DNA of 64,000 nt from Methylorubrum populi (GTDB lineage Bacteria; Pseudomonadota; Alphaproteobacteria; Rhizobiales; Beijerinckiaceae), in the NCBI RefSeq assembly GCF_002355515.1, contig NZ_AP014809.1, positions 1,512,501 through 1,576,500 on the forward strand, written 5' to 3'. The notes under the pieces are model-generated. The model did not search any database, had not been told where the DNA came from, and was given only the letters and a program-made list of their open reading frames with translations. Within the stretch, counting starts at the first letter, position 1; each line of letters opens with the position of its first letter. The position numbers and the translations under genes were made by a program. Below are positions 1 through 9,477 of the stretch, one piece after another.

Positions 1-429
1 TCGGCGGCCGCGCTGGTCAGCGGCCTGCTCTTCGGCTTCGGTCTCGCCCTGTCGGGCATGATGGACCCCGAGAAGGTGCTCGGCTTTCTCGATATTGCGG
101 GGGCGTGGGACCCGAGCCTCGTCTTCGTCCTCGGCGGCGCGGTCGGCGTCTCGGGCCTCGGCTACCTGATCAAGGCGCGGATGGCACGGCCGGCGCTCGG
201 CCCGCGCTTCGAGGTGCCGACGAAGTCAACGCTCGATACCCGTCTCATCGGCGGTGCCGTGCTGTTCGGCATCGGCTGGGGGCTTGCGGGCTTCTGCCCC
301 GGCCCGGCTCTCGCCGGCCTCGTGCTCGGCCTGCCGCCGGTGGCCCTGTTCGTCGCGGCGATGCTTGCCGGCATGCTGCTTCACGGCCTGACGGCCAGCC
401 GGTGGCCGGTGACCCGCAGCGCTCGGTGA
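1..429 (+). CDS. YeeE/YedE-family (DUF6691-like) membrane transporter, C-terminal part
   Basis: The gene enters from the left edge in frame 1, so only the last 142 residues are seen. They form hydrophobic segments rich in Gly and Ala, with the motifs LFGFGLALSGMMDP near the start and GWGLAGFCPGPALAGL near residue 93. The G-x-C-P-G-P motif is typical of the second half of YeeE/YedE-type inner-membrane proteins, which are linked to uptake of thiosulfate or other sulfur compounds. An ATG inside the visible part (position 58) is unlikely to be the start because coding sequence with family motifs continues upstream. The partner half and any sulfur regulator would lie left of the window. Family is fairly sure; substrate is unknown. 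Confidence 0.8.
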   Translation, partial: SAAALVSGLLFGFGLALSGMMDPEKVLGFLDIAGAWDPSLVFVLGGAVGVSGLGYLIKARMARPALGPRFEVPTKSTLDTRLIGGAVLFGIGWGLAGFCPGPALAGLVLGLPPVALFVAAMLAGMLLHGLTASRWPVTRSAR

Positions 430-517
430 GCATGGGGGCGATCGGCCTGTCGGAAGCGGCTGAGAGACAGGCGTCCGGGCTCTCTCCGGAGGGAAAAGCG
501 CACGATGGCGGCGAGGC

Positions 518-546
518 TTGACCCCGGCCCGGTCCCGTGCCTTTTG
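518..546 (+). promoter_or_regulatory. possible promoter of tRNA-Arg
   Basis: A TTGACC box at 518-523 is followed after 17 bases by CTTTTG at 541-546, about 15 bases before the tRNA. The -35 is good; the -10 is poor, as is common in GC-rich alphaproteobacteria. Call made by eye only. Confidence 0.3.
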
Positions 547-561
547 GCCCTCCTGGTACCA

Positions 562-638
562 GACTCCGTAGCTCAGCTGGATAGAGCAGCCGCCTTCTAA
601 GCGGCAGGTCGTAGGTTCGAGCCCTACCGGGGTCGCCA
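562..638 (+). tRNA. tRNA-Arg, anticodon TCT
   Basis: A full cloverleaf of 77 bases can be folded. The acceptor stem GACTCCG (562-568) pairs with CGGGGTC (628-634). The D arm contains AGCTCAGCTGGATAGAGC, the anticodon stem GCCGC/GCGGC encloses loop CTTCTAA, and the T arm is GTAGG-TTCGAGC-CCTAC. Discriminator G and an encoded CCA close the gene at 638. The anticodon TCT (596-598) reads AGA (and AGG by wobble) arginine codons, which are rare in this GC-rich sequence. No integrase or duplicated 3' end is seen beside it, so there is no sign that it is used as an attachment site here. Confidence 0.97.
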
Positions 639-850
639 GGCTCCCTCCAAGATCGATGCATCGCCGTCGAGCGGAACGCCCGGCGCCACCGATCTCGTCC
701 GCGCGGGAGGGTGCGTCGCCGGTGAGCGTCGTTTCGACGCCGCGGGGAGACCGACCGGTCCGGCCGTCGTTGCCAAGCGATCAGGAAGCACGCCGCTCAC
801 CCGGCCGGGTCCCCCCGCCGGGACAGCCTCCGGTGCGGGAGACGACCGCG

Positions 851-3187
851 ATGGATCAGGCCGACACAGCCATGGACGTTGCCAAGAACGGTGACGTGGA
901 CGGAGACCCGAACGATGCTTTGGAGCGCCCGGTCCTGGGGCGCCCGCACGTCCGGATCGAGGGACGCGCCAAGGTCACCGGAGCGGCGCTCTACGCGTCC
1001 GATCGGCGCAAGCACGGCACCGCGCACGCCGCCCTCGTCACCAGCACGGTCGCACGCGGGCGGATCCGCGGCTTCGATCTCGCCGCGGCCGAGGCTGTGC
1101 CGGACCTGCTCGGGATCTTCACCCATCGCGATTTCGCGGGCGCGATCGCGCCCGTCCCGCATCTGATGGCCGGCGGTTACGCCAACTCCTCCCATCTCCC
1201 GCTCGGGTCGGACCGGGTGGCCTATGCCGGCCAGATCGTTGCCCTCGTGGTCGGGCGGACGCAGGACTCGGCAGCCCGGGCCGCCGCCTTGGTCCGCGTG
1301 CAGTACGCACCGGAATCCGCCGCCGCGACCTTCGATGATCCGGGCGCAGAGACCGTGCGGCTTGCCGATCTCAAGGCCCACCACGAAGACATCGCGACGG
1401 GCGATCCCGACGCCGCCTGGGGGGAGGCCGCGGCGCGGGTGGCGGCGCGCTACGCTACGCCGATCCAGCATCACAATCCGATCGAACTGTTCACCACGTG
1501 CTGCGCTTGGGAGGGCGACCGGCTCACCGTGTACGAGCCCAGCCGCTATATCGGCGCCGTCCGGCACGGGCTCGCGGCCCAGCTCGGCCTCGATCCGGCC
1601 CAGGTGCGGGTCGTCTCCGGTCCGATCGGCGGCCATTTCGGCTCGAAATTCGCCCTGGCGCAGTACACCGCCCCCGTCGCGCTCGCCGCCAGGAAGCTCG
1701 GTTGCCCGGTCTCGCTGGTGCCGACCCGGCGGCAATGCTTCACCATCGCCAATCACCGTCCGGAGACGCGCCACGACATCCGGCTGTCGGCGGACCGCGA
1801 CGGGCGGTTCACCGGCCTCGTTCACGCGGCGGACGTCGTCACCTCGCGCTTCGACCCCTTCGCCATGGAGGGCGCGGACGTGACCGCGAGCCTCTACGCC
1901 TGCCCGGCGATCCGCACGCGGGAGCGGGCGGTCCGGGTCGACCGCAACACCCCCGGGCCGATGCGGGCGCCGCCGGAGGTGCCCTACCTGTTCGCCCTGG
2001 AGAGCGCCGTCGACGAGTTGGCTTGGCAGCTCGAGCTCGATCCGATCGAACTGCGCCGCCGCAACGACACCGCCCGCGATCCGGTCTCGGGCAAGCCGTT
2101 CTCGAGCCGGCCGCTGATGGCCTGCTTCGACGCGGGAGCGGCCGCCTTCGGCTGGGTGCGGCGGTCGCCGCGGGTCGGGACGATGCGGGTGGGATCGATG
2201 CAGGCAGGATCCTGGCGCGTCGGCCTCGGCTGCGCCGCCTCCGTGCGGCCGGTGAAGATCGCCGCGGCGACGATGCGGCTGCGCCTCTCCGCGGACGGAG
2301 CGGCGGAGGTGGCGTGCGCCCACCACGAGATCGGCAACGGCATCACGACGCTGCTGGCGATGGGAGTGGCCGAGAGGCTCGGCGTGCCGGTGGAACGGGT
2401 CCGGGTCGAGCTCGGCGACACCACCCTTCCGGCGGCCGGCCTCTCGGGCGGATCGAGCACCACGACGAGCCTGATGAGCGCGCTGGCGCTTGGCTGCGAG
2501 CAGCTGCGCGAGCGGCTGGCGCAGGAGGCCACGGCTCCGGGCCGTCCGCTGGCGGGCTGCAACCCGGACGGTCTGCGCCTCGCCGGCGGCCGGCTTACCG
2601 CGCCCGGCGGCGGCGCGCTGCCACTCGCCGAGGCGGTCGCCCTGATCGGCGCGGACGGAGTCGAAACGCTTGCCGCGTTCGTGCCCCCGGGCAGTGCCCC
2701 CGATGCGCTGGACGTTCTGCGCGCGGGACATATCGGCCTGAGTACGGGGGGTGACAGTCTCAAATGGGCGTTTGGAGCTCAGTTTGCGGAAGTCCATGTC
2801 CACGCCGAGACCGGCGAGATCCGGGTGGCGCGGCTGACCGGGGCCTTCGCGGCCGGCCGCATCCTCAACCCGCTGACGTCGCGCAGCCAGCTCCTCGGCG
2901 GGATGATCTGGGGGCTGGGATCGGCGCTTCTGGAGGAGACCGTCCTCGACGGGGGCGCCTACCGCAACCCCGATCTCGCCGAGTACCTCGTCCCCACCGC
3001 CATGGACACCGGCGCGGTCGAGGCACTGCTGGTGCCGGACCCCGACGAGGCCGTGAACCCGCTCGGGGTGAAGGGGCTTGGCGAACTCGGCATCATCGGC
3101 GTCAACGCCGCGATCGCCAACGCCGTCTACCACGCCACCGGTCGCCGCATCCGCAGGCTCCCGATCCGCATCGAGGACATGCTGTAA
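851..3187 (+). CDS. xanthine dehydrogenase-family molybdopterin-binding subunit
   Basis: This 778-residue protein matches the large molybdenum-cofactor subunit of the xanthine dehydrogenase/CO dehydrogenase/aldehyde oxidase family, which hydroxylates purines, aldehydes or N-heterocycles. It opens with the aldehyde-oxidase a/b-hammerhead region (VLGRPHVRIEGRAKVTG near residue 33). It carries the cofactor-binding motif GPIGGHFGSKF near residue 257 and GGSSTTTSL in the second half. Near residue 741 lies GVKGLGELG, whose Glu is the expected base of the active site. The start at 851 is preferred because a GGGAG lies about 10 bases before it; an in-frame ATG at 656 reads through non-conserved sequence. 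The FAD and 2Fe-2S subunits normally encoded alongside are missing on both sides, so partners must be encoded elsewhere. Substrate not predictable. Confidence 0.88.
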   Translation: MDQADTAMDVAKNGDVDGDPNDALERPVLGRPHVRIEGRAKVTGAALYASDRRKHGTAHAALVTSTVARGRIRGFDLAAAEAVPDLLGIFTHRDFAGAIAPVPHLMAGGYANSSHLPLGSDRVAYAGQIVALVVGRTQDSAARAAALVRVQYAPESAAATFDDPGAETVRLADLKAHHEDIATGDPDAAWGEAAARVAARYATPIQHHNPIELFTTCCAWEGDRLTVYEPSRYIGAVRHGLAAQLGLDPAQVRVVSGPIGGHFGSKFALAQYTAPVALAARKLGCPVSLVPTRRQCFTIANHRPETRHDIRLSADRDGRFTGLVHAADVVTSRFDPFAMEGADVTASLYACPAIRTRERAVRVDRNTPGPMRAPPEVPYLFALESAVDELAWQLELDPIELRRRNDTARDPVSGKPFSSRPLMACFDAGAAAFGWVRRSPRVGTMRVGSMQAGSWRVGLGCAASVRPVKIAAATMRLRLSADGAAEVACAHHEIGNGITTLLAMGVAERLGVPVERVRVELGDTTLPAAGLSGGSSTTTSLMSALALGCEQLRERLAQEATAPGRPLAGCNPDGLRLAGGRLTAPGGGALPLAEAVALIGADGVETLAAFVPPGSAPDALDVLRAGHIGLSTGGDSLKWAFGAQFAEVHVHAETGEIRVARLTGAFAAGRILNPLTSRSQLLGGMIWGLGSALLEETVLDGGAYRNPDLAEYLVPTAMDTGAVEALLVPDPDEAVNPLGVKGLGELGIIGVNAAIANAVYHATGRRIRRLPIRIEDML

Positions 3188-3282
3188 TCCGCGACGCGTC
3201 TCAGTCGAAGCCCGGCCGAAGCTTCGAAGGAGGCGCGCCGGTGAAGCGCCGAGGCCGGATCGGGCCGGTCCGCCCCGTCGCC

Positions 3283-6200
3283 CTACCGCGCGAGCAGCCT
3301 GTCGTAGAGCGCGATCAGATCCTCGCCCTGATCCGCCGCCGTCCGGCGCGGATGCGCGGGCTGCGGCGGGCTCGCACGGAACCGCTCGGGATCGGCATCG
3401 ATGCGCTGGAACACCGCGCGCAGCCCATCCGGAGATCCGACATCGACCCGGAAGCCGTTGACGCCCTCGTCGATATCCTCGCCGATCGCGCCGAGCCGGC
3501 TTGCCACAACCCAGAGGCCCGCCGCATGCGCCTCCCGCGTCACGAGCCCGAAACTCTCGGGCCAGAGCGAGGGGGCGAGCAGCACGTCCATCTCGGCGTA
3601 GAGTTCGCCGATCTGCTCCTGCGGCACCTTCCCGACGATCCGGACGGAGGTGGCGCCCCAGATCTCGTCGCTCACGTAATCGGTCGCCCTGGCATGGTCG
3701 ACGAGGGTCAGGCTCAGATTCGAGAACCGGCCGGCCCGCAGGATCGCCTCGACCAGGGTGGCGCCCTTGTGCGCCGTGCGGCCGCCGATATGGCCGAGGC
3801 GGACGCGGCCCGTCGCGCTCTCCCGCCGCGCGACCGGTGTCAGGCGCGGGACGCCGTTCGGGATCGCGATCGTCTGCGGAAAACCCGCGTTGCGATATAT
3901 GTCGGCGAAAGGCTCCGACACCGCGGCGATGGTCGCCGCCGCATCGAGCACCCGCGCCAGCCCGCGACGGCGCGCAATGGAGCCGGTGGGCGAGACGGAT
4001 CGGCTCGTCGCATCGGCGAGGATGTCGGGCGTCGGCATTTGCACCAGCCCGTCCTCGTCGATCAGGAACTGGAAGTCCGAGATCCACCACGCGTCGTGGA
4101 CGGTGACGATGTAGGGAATCTCCCTGTCACGCACCGCCTCGACCACGCTGGCCGTCAATTGCTGCACGCAGTGGACGTGGACGAGATCGGGCTCGAAGCG
4201 ATCGAGGAGGGCTTCGAACGCCGAGCGTACGCTCGGGTTGAACGGGCGCCAGTCCATGTTCCGTCCATGCGGCGTGGCGATGCGGAACACGGGAATGCCG
4301 CGATAGGCGTCGATGCGGGTCTGATAGGGAAGCTCGGCCTCCATGTCGGAGGCGGCCACCGCCAGTTCGAACCGGTCCGCGGCATGATCGAGGATGTGGT
4401 CGACGTTGTCGCGCACGACCCGGGTAGCGCCCCCGACGGTCTGGGGCGGGAAGTAGACGTTGATCACCAGAATCCGCGGCTTGCCATCCCGGCGCGCGCG
4501 CGCAACGAAGCCCGCCGGTACGGGCGCGTCCTCGGCCGTGTGGCCGGCCCACGCCTCGGCAGCGGGCAAGGAGGCGCCCGGCAGCGGGCCGGCCGGCCGG
4601 TGCGGCACGGGCGGAGCGGCGAGAGCGCCCTTAAGCACCTCGACGGCGGCGCCCAGTCCGTAGGCGGCCAACGCCTTGTCCCGCGCCTGATCCCCGATCC
4701 TCCGGCGCAGGGCCGGATCGTCGATCAGCGTGGTGAGGGCCTTCGTCCAGTCCTGGACCGTTTCGGCGAGCAAGGCATCCTGCCGATCGACGAGGATCTC
4801 CCGGTAGGTGCGCGTCGCGCTGACGATCGAGGGGATGCCGCACATGGCGGCTTCCAGCCATTTGATCTCGCTCTTGGCATCGGCGAAGGGGCCGGGCGCG
4901 AGAACCGCGAGGTTGATGTCCGCCCCCGACAGCGCCTCCCAGTAGGCCGTCACGTCATCGGTGAAGCCGAGTTGGCGGACCCGGTGCGCGAACCGCCGAA
5001 AGCCGTCGCCGAGGCGCAGATAGCCGGCGATCACGAGACGGATATGAGGATTGCGCTCCATCACCGTGAGGAGCGCGGGCGCGGCGAGGTCGTTGAAGTC
5101 CTTGTTGTGCGCGCGGGTGCCCGATCCATAGAAGATGGTCAGGCTCTTCTCCGAGAAGGGCGCGCGCGGGCGCTTCAGGAAGGGGAGATTGCGCCCATCG
5201 AGACCGTTGCGCAGGACGTGGCAGACGCCCGAACGGACGAGCGGGCGCATCCGTTCGGCCAGCGCCGGCGTGGAGGCGAGGCCGATATCGCAGGCCCGCA
5301 TGGCGTAGCGGAACAGCGGCACGCCGTATTGCAGATCGACATATTGCTTGGGCGTGATCTGGCCCTCGAAGCTTTCGAGGGGATCCGGGAACATGGTCGC
5401 GTCGAAGACGATGTCGTCGATCTCGTAGATCGTCGTCAGGCCGAGTGCCCGCGCGTAGAGAATGGCGTGCAGGACGCCGGGAAAAGCCGCCACGCGGTAG
5501 AAGATCACCGCCGAGGCGCGGTCGAGAGCCGGCCGGCACTCGGCCGCCTCATCCTGCCGGAACACCTCGACCGTCCAGCCACCATGCTCGAGCTGCTGGA
5601 TCTTCTGCACGACGCGGTAATGGTCGCATTGGGGCAGGTCGCGGTTGGCGACGATGACGACGTGTCCGTTCGCCGGAACCGGGAGTGGCGCCGGCAGCGG
5701 ATCGATTGCCTCGATCAGGCTGCTGATCTGGTCGAGGCAGGCGGTGAGGCGGTCGTCCGCCTCCTGCCGCCGGCCGGCGGCGTAGTCAGCGCGCGCCTTC
5801 TCGCTCGTGAGCGCGAAGGACGCCACGAGGGCGCGATGCGCGGCGGCGCGCCAATGCGCGTTGGCATGCCATTCCTCGGCCGAGTGCCGGACGCGGTCGA
5901 GCGCCTCGGCCACACCACTCGGCCGCGCGAGCAGACCGTCGATCGCGTGGACGTGGCTCCATACGACGGCGCCCGGCACATCCGCCGCATTCACGAAGGC
6001 GCGCGCGGCTTCGTTCGTGCGGTTGAGGGCGCGCAGCGCGTCGCCGCGCCGATGATGGAGGCGGCCGGTGACGAGGCCGGCCTTCAGCGCCCGGTCGAAG
6101 GCTTCCTTGGCCGTGAGAACATTGTCATGGACGAGATGGTACTCGCCGATCCGCTCGAGCAGTTGGGGCGAGCAGACCTGCCGCACCGGCTCAAGGTCCC

Positions 6201-7143
6201 AGAGACGGAAGCCCTCCGTGATGAAGTGGCGGAGGGCGTTAAGCCGCCCGGACGGCGGTGGAGTGATTCCTTCGGGGAGCAGGGAACGGTAGGCTGTCTC
6301 GTCGAAGCTCTCCGGGAAGCGCTCCTCCCCGAGCAGCTGGAGCAGCGCCGCCGCTTCGGTGCCGGGCTCGCCCTTCTGTAGTCCTTGACCGAGCCAGCGG
6401 CGGTACAGGTCGGCATCACTGGTGCCGGCAGGAGCCTCCGGGTTGGTCGAGCGATAAAAGGCGGGGTCGAAGCGCAAGCTCAGAGAGATCGGCGCGAGCC
6501 GGTCCACCCCATCCGTGAGGAAGGCGACGAGCCCCTCCATCCGCGAGGTGGGCGTGCGCGGCAGCCACGCCTCGTTCAGCAGCGCGAATTCGTGGAGCAC
6601 GAAGAGGTCGAGCCACCGCCCCGGGAGGACCCGTGCGGCAACCAGAAGGTGGCCGAAGCTTTCAGGACGGCGTGCGGCGGGACGTCCCCCACTCGACGCG
6701 CTATTCGACGCGAGCAGGCGCTCGTATTCCTGATCAAGGAGCGGTCGATCGGCCCGGTAGGCACGCCCCTCGAGCCGCCCGAAGCGCAGATAATGCTCGC
6801 TCAGTTCCCACGGCTCGGACAGGCCGGCCAGATCGTCGTAGAGCGCCCGATAATGCTCCGGGACAAAATCCTTCGGCAACGAACCGCTGTCGCGCTCCAG
6901 GGCAGCGATGAGGGCTGCAGCGTTGCGAGCACGCCCCTCTTTTCGGCCGTGCTTGACGTAATGCTCCCTGAGCACCTTGCCGTCGGAGCCCAGAACGGCG
7001 AGGTCCGGATAGTAGCGCCGATAGAAGACGGGATCGAAGCCGCCTTCGCCTGTCAGCGTTCCGGACCCTCGCAGCCGCGGTCCACGCGAAATCTTCGCGA
7101 GCCCGACCCGTTTCGAGAGCAATTGCAAGCTGCGCCTGAGCAC
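3283..7143 (-). CDS. large protein with two GT4-type glycosyltransferase domains
   Basis: The protein has 1286 residues and starts with GTG. The N-terminal part carries a repeated motif of the type FDPVFYRRYYPDL ... HYVKHGRKEGR (near residues 36-72, with degenerate copies later), seen at the front of many bacterial polysaccharide glycosyltransferases. A helical, TPR-like region follows. A first GT-B domain spans about 490-840 (VIVANRDLPQCDHYRV; YGSGTRAHNKDF; IKWLEAAMCGIPSIVS). A second, family-4-like domain runs from about 880 to the end (INVYFPPQTVGGATRVV near its start; PSLWPESFGLVTREAHAAG near its end, an E-x7-E nucleotide-sugar site). It probably adds sugars to a cell-surface polysaccharide from the cytoplasmic face. 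No wzx/wzy or other glycan genes are beside it, so the product is unknown. Confidence 0.85.
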   Translation of the reverse strand: MLRRSLQLLSKRVGLAKISRGPRLRGSGTLTGEGGFDPVFYRRYYPDLAVLGSDGKVLREHYVKHGRKEGRARNAAALIAALERDSGSLPKDFVPEHYRALYDDLAGLSEPWELSEHYLRFGRLEGRAYRADRPLLDQEYERLLASNSASSGGRPAARRPESFGHLLVAARVLPGRWLDLFVLHEFALLNEAWLPRTPTSRMEGLVAFLTDGVDRLAPISLSLRFDPAFYRSTNPEAPAGTSDADLYRRWLGQGLQKGEPGTEAAALLQLLGEERFPESFDETAYRSLLPEGITPPPSGRLNALRHFITEGFRLWDLEPVRQVCSPQLLERIGEYHLVHDNVLTAKEAFDRALKAGLVTGRLHHRRGDALRALNRTNEAARAFVNAADVPGAVVWSHVHAIDGLLARPSGVAEALDRVRHSAEEWHANAHWRAAAHRALVASFALTSEKARADYAAGRRQEADDRLTACLDQISSLIEAIDPLPAPLPVPANGHVVIVANRDLPQCDHYRVVQKIQQLEHGGWTVEVFRQDEAAECRPALDRASAVIFYRVAAFPGVLHAILYARALGLTTIYEIDDIVFDATMFPDPLESFEGQITPKQYVDLQYGVPLFRYAMRACDIGLASTPALAERMRPLVRSGVCHVLRNGLDGRNLPFLKRPRAPFSEKSLTIFYGSGTRAHNKDFNDLAAPALLTVMERNPHIRLVIAGYLRLGDGFRRFAHRVRQLGFTDDVTAYWEALSGADINLAVLAPGPFADAKSEIKWLEAAMCGIPSIVSATRTYREILVDRQDALLAETVQDWTKALTTLIDDPALRRRIGDQARDKALAAYGLGAAVEVLKGALAAPPVPHRPAGPLPGASLPAAEAWAGHTAEDAPVPAGFVARARRDGKPRILVINVYFPPQTVGGATRVVRDNVDHILDHAADRFELAVAASDMEAELPYQTRIDAYRGIPVFRIATPHGRNMDWRPFNPSVRSAFEALLDRFEPDLVHVHCVQQLTASVVEAVRDREIPYIVTVHDAWWISDFQFLIDEDGLVQMPTPDILADATSRSVSPTGSIARRRGLARVLDAAATIAAVSEPFADIYRNAGFPQTIAIPNGVPRLTPVARRESATGRVRLGHIGGRTAHKGATLVEAILRAGRFSNLSLTLVDHARATDYVSDEIWGATSVRIVGKVPQEQIGELYAEMDVLLAPSLWPESFGLVTREAHAAGLWVVASRLGAIGEDIDEGVNGFRVDVGSPDGLRAVFQRIDADPERFRASPPQPAHPRRTAADQGEDLIALYDRLLAR

Positions 7144-8050
7144 CGTCAGCGACCTCGCGCGTCGATTGATCCACGATTTTCAGGCAGGAACCCGGCCGAG
7201 GTTCCCGGACGGATCAGATGACCGATGGGTGGATGCAGCATCAATCCGGACGATGCATGGGACAGGATCCTATCGCCTCCCGCGCGCTGCGTCCGCGCAG
7301 GGCAGCATCGAGCGGGGGGAATGCCTGCCCCAGGTCTCTGAACGGATCGCCAAGCCTCACATCGTGCCTCTCGACCGCACTGCAACAAGCCAAGCAGTAG
7401 CCATTGCGCCGATCCGGGGCAATCCTCCCACCCGACAACCAGAAAACGGGAATCGATTGGCGCGGACGAAACGCCATCGTTGCACAATCGACGTCCGGTT
7501 TTCCAAGCACAGATCGCGTCGGTCAGGTCGAAGCTGCCCGATTCTCAGAGTCGCGACCGAGGCTCCTAACTGTTCAACGGCAATGAATCACGACGTCTCA
7601 GCTGAAAATCTGACAATCGATCTCTCGCGAAGATCGATTGATCACCGCGGTCGGTATATTTTAAAAAATTACTACTTGATTGGAAAATAACAAAATTTTA
7701 GCCATAAAAGAAATGCAACATCTGATTTCTGGGTTTTTCAATAAAATGGGATCGTAATGTCAATACTGTGAAGGCTAGATCCAAGCCTTTGCGGGAGTGC
7801 CACGAGGACCCCAACGCCGAGCGCCGGAACGGGCTCTGACTTCGCGTAAAACGGATGCCTCCGGCCGTGTCCTGGTCAAACCACGGAACTTCGAGAGCAC
7901 CGCCCATCCGGAACGGGAACGCGCTGTGCTCCTCAGATCCGCTCTCGAGCCTTCAGGCGCGCGCCGATCGACCGCATTGCGCGGATCGGATCCGGCTCAT
8001 TCACGGCGTCCCGATGAGCCAGTAACCCGGCGGCCGCCTTCGGCCGCGTC
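7144..8050. other. 907-bp intergenic region with an AT-rich dip
   Basis: No frame here has convincing coding character; open frames on both strands are short, lack ribosome sites and overlap one another. The stretch 7570-7770 is strikingly AT-rich for this window, with runs such as ATTTTAAAAAATTACTACTT and AACAAAATTTTAGCC. It lies upstream of the glycosyltransferase gene (minus strand) and beyond the 3' end of the anti-sigma gene, so it could hold the glycosyltransferase promoter, a protein-binding (H-NS/Ros-type) silencing site, or debris of transferred DNA. I cannot choose between these. Confidence 0.5.
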
Positions 8051-8821
8051 CTATTCCCGGATCGCGGCGAGGCGGGCCGCGGCGGCGTGCAGAGCCGGAT
8101 CGTCGCGCGAGCCGCTCAGGGCGTAGGCCGTCCGGCCGTTGCGCCAATAGGCGGTCGTCCCGTCGCTCGAACGGGCCACCGGCTCGCCGCCCTCGGCCAG
8201 CGCCAATCCGCTGCTGTTCTTGGCGAACAGGGCGAGCTCACCGATCTCGGCCGATTGGATCGAGATCTCGATCCCGGTGCCCTTGCGGCTCGGGAAGATC
8301 TGTACGTCGCGGACCACCCAACCCTCCGGCAGTGGCGGCAGATCGACGCCGGTCGCCGCTTCGAGATCGGCGGGATCGTAAACCGAGGCCATGGGCTGGC
8401 TGGTCGTACGGGCACGGATCTGAACCGCCTCGCGCGCCTGCTTCGCCTCCTCGGCCAGGGAGGGATCGATCGGCGAGGCGAAGGAGCCGGGCACGCCGAA
8501 GCTGCCGCTCTCGGTGTGGGCGAGCCACCCTGCCCCGACCAAAACCACGACCGCCGCCGCCCGGCGCAGGCGTGAGCGGACCCGCTGCCAGGCGAAGGCG
8601 CGGTCGATCCGGCGCGCGCCCATGCGCAACCGCTCCGGCGGCAGGCTCGGCACCGACAGGAAGGCTTCGCGCAGGGCGTCGCGGTCGCGCAGATCGGCCA
8701 TGACCTGCAGCGCATCCTCGGGATTGCGCGCGAGATGCGCCTCGACCTCCAGGCGACGCATCGGGTCGAGCTCGCCATCGACATAGGCGATAAGATCGGT
8801 TTCCGTGACTGGATCGAGCAT
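8051..8821 (-). CDS. anti-sigma factor, membrane-anchored
   Basis: A 256-residue protein beginning MLDPVTETDLIAYVDGELDP, the typical N-terminus of anti-sigma domains that bind ECF sigma factors in the cytoplasm. Near residue 85 there is one membrane segment (RRAAAVVVLVGAGWLAH), leaving a periplasmic C-terminal domain of about 150 residues. No zinc-binding HxxxCxxC signature is visible. Start 8821 is chosen because GGAG lies about 8 bases upstream; a GTG ten codons earlier (8851) is possible. It lies 83 bases downstream of the ECF sigma gene on the same strand and very probably inhibits it, releasing it on an envelope signal that cannot be read from the sequence. Confidence 0.8.
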   Translation of the reverse strand: MLDPVTETDLIAYVDGELDPMRRLEVEAHLARNPEDALQVMADLRDRDALREAFLSVPSLPPERLRMGARRIDRAFAWQRVRSRLRRAAAVVVLVGAGWLAHTESGSFGVPGSFASPIDPSLAEEAKQAREAVQIRARTTSQPMASVYDPADLEAATGVDLPPLPEGWVVRDVQIFPSRKGTGIEISIQSAEIGELALFAKNSSGLALAEGGEPVARSSDGTTAYWRNGRTAYALSGSRDDPALHAAAARLAAIRE

Positions 8822-8904
8822 CAGCCCACTCCGACTGTCCTGCTTGCCCACCGCCCAGCCTTGCCGCTCGTCGGTGCTGCTCTTTCAACGCTTCATCGAG
8901 GCCG

Positions 8905-9477
8905 TCAATTCCCGCTGACGACACGCAGATGTGAACGGCCGCGGTCGGGCCCGTCGTCGGACGCGCCGGCCTTACCCTTGCGGTGCCCCTCTTCGAAGGC
9001 GCGCAGGGCTGCCCGGCCGCGGCCGAGCCGCGACATCAGGGTGCCGATCGGGATGCCCAGCACGGCGGCGGCGTCGGCATAGGCCATGCCTTCGAGGGTC
9101 ACGAGGTGAAGCGCGGCGCGCTGCTCCTCGGGCAGGCTCTCGAAGGCCTTGCGGATCTGCATCAGCCGAACCTGCCCTTCCTGGGCCGGCGGGGCCATCT
9201 CCTCGGAGAGCTGCACCAGCACATCGGCATGGCGCGCCTCGACCCGCTTGCGGCGCTGCTCGTCGATGAAGACGTTGTGCAGCACCGTCATCATCCAGGT
9301 GCGGAGATTCGTGTCGGGTCTCAGGTTCGCACGCGATTCAAGAGCGCGAACCATTGTGTCGTGAACGAGATCATCCGCCTTGAGCGAATCTCGTGTCAGC
9401 GATCGAGCGTAGCGCCGCAGGGGCACCAGCAGATCGACGATATCGGAGCGTTGCGCGCGCGTTCGATCGAGCACCAT
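8905..9477 (-). CDS. RNA polymerase sigma factor, ECF subfamily
   Basis: A 190-residue sigma-70 family protein with only regions 2 and 4. Region 2 contains DDLVHDTMVRALE and the DNA-melting segment LRTWMMTVLHNVFIDEQRR (about residues 37-77). Region 4 is LPEEQRAALHLVTLEGMAY followed by the helix-turn-helix ADAAAVLGIPIGTLMSRLGR (about 115-155). It directs RNA polymerase to a small regulon, commonly including its own operon. The anti-sigma gene follows on the same strand. The C-terminal tail (about 30 residues, ending LRVVSGN) is basic and likely disordered. I found no clear ECF-type promoter upstream, so autoregulation is not shown. Confidence 0.92.
   Translation of the reverse strand: MVLDRTRAQRSDIVDLLVPLRRYARSLTRDSLKADDLVHDTMVRALESRANLRPDTNLRTWMMTVLHNVFIDEQRRKRVEARHADVLVQLSEEMAPPAQEGQVRLMQIRKAFESLPEEQRAALHLVTLEGMAYADAAAVLGIPIGTLMSRLGRGRAALRAFEEGHRKGKAGASDDGPDRGRSHLRVVSGN

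Noticed and set aside
562..638. tRNA-Arg as an integration site for a genomic island
   Set aside because: No integrase gene and no repeat of the tRNA 3' end was seen nearby.
797..4090. Long minus-strand open frame opposite the molybdopterin gene
   Set aside because: It is an antisense shadow of high-GC coding DNA: very Arg-rich, no family motif, and it runs across two real genes.
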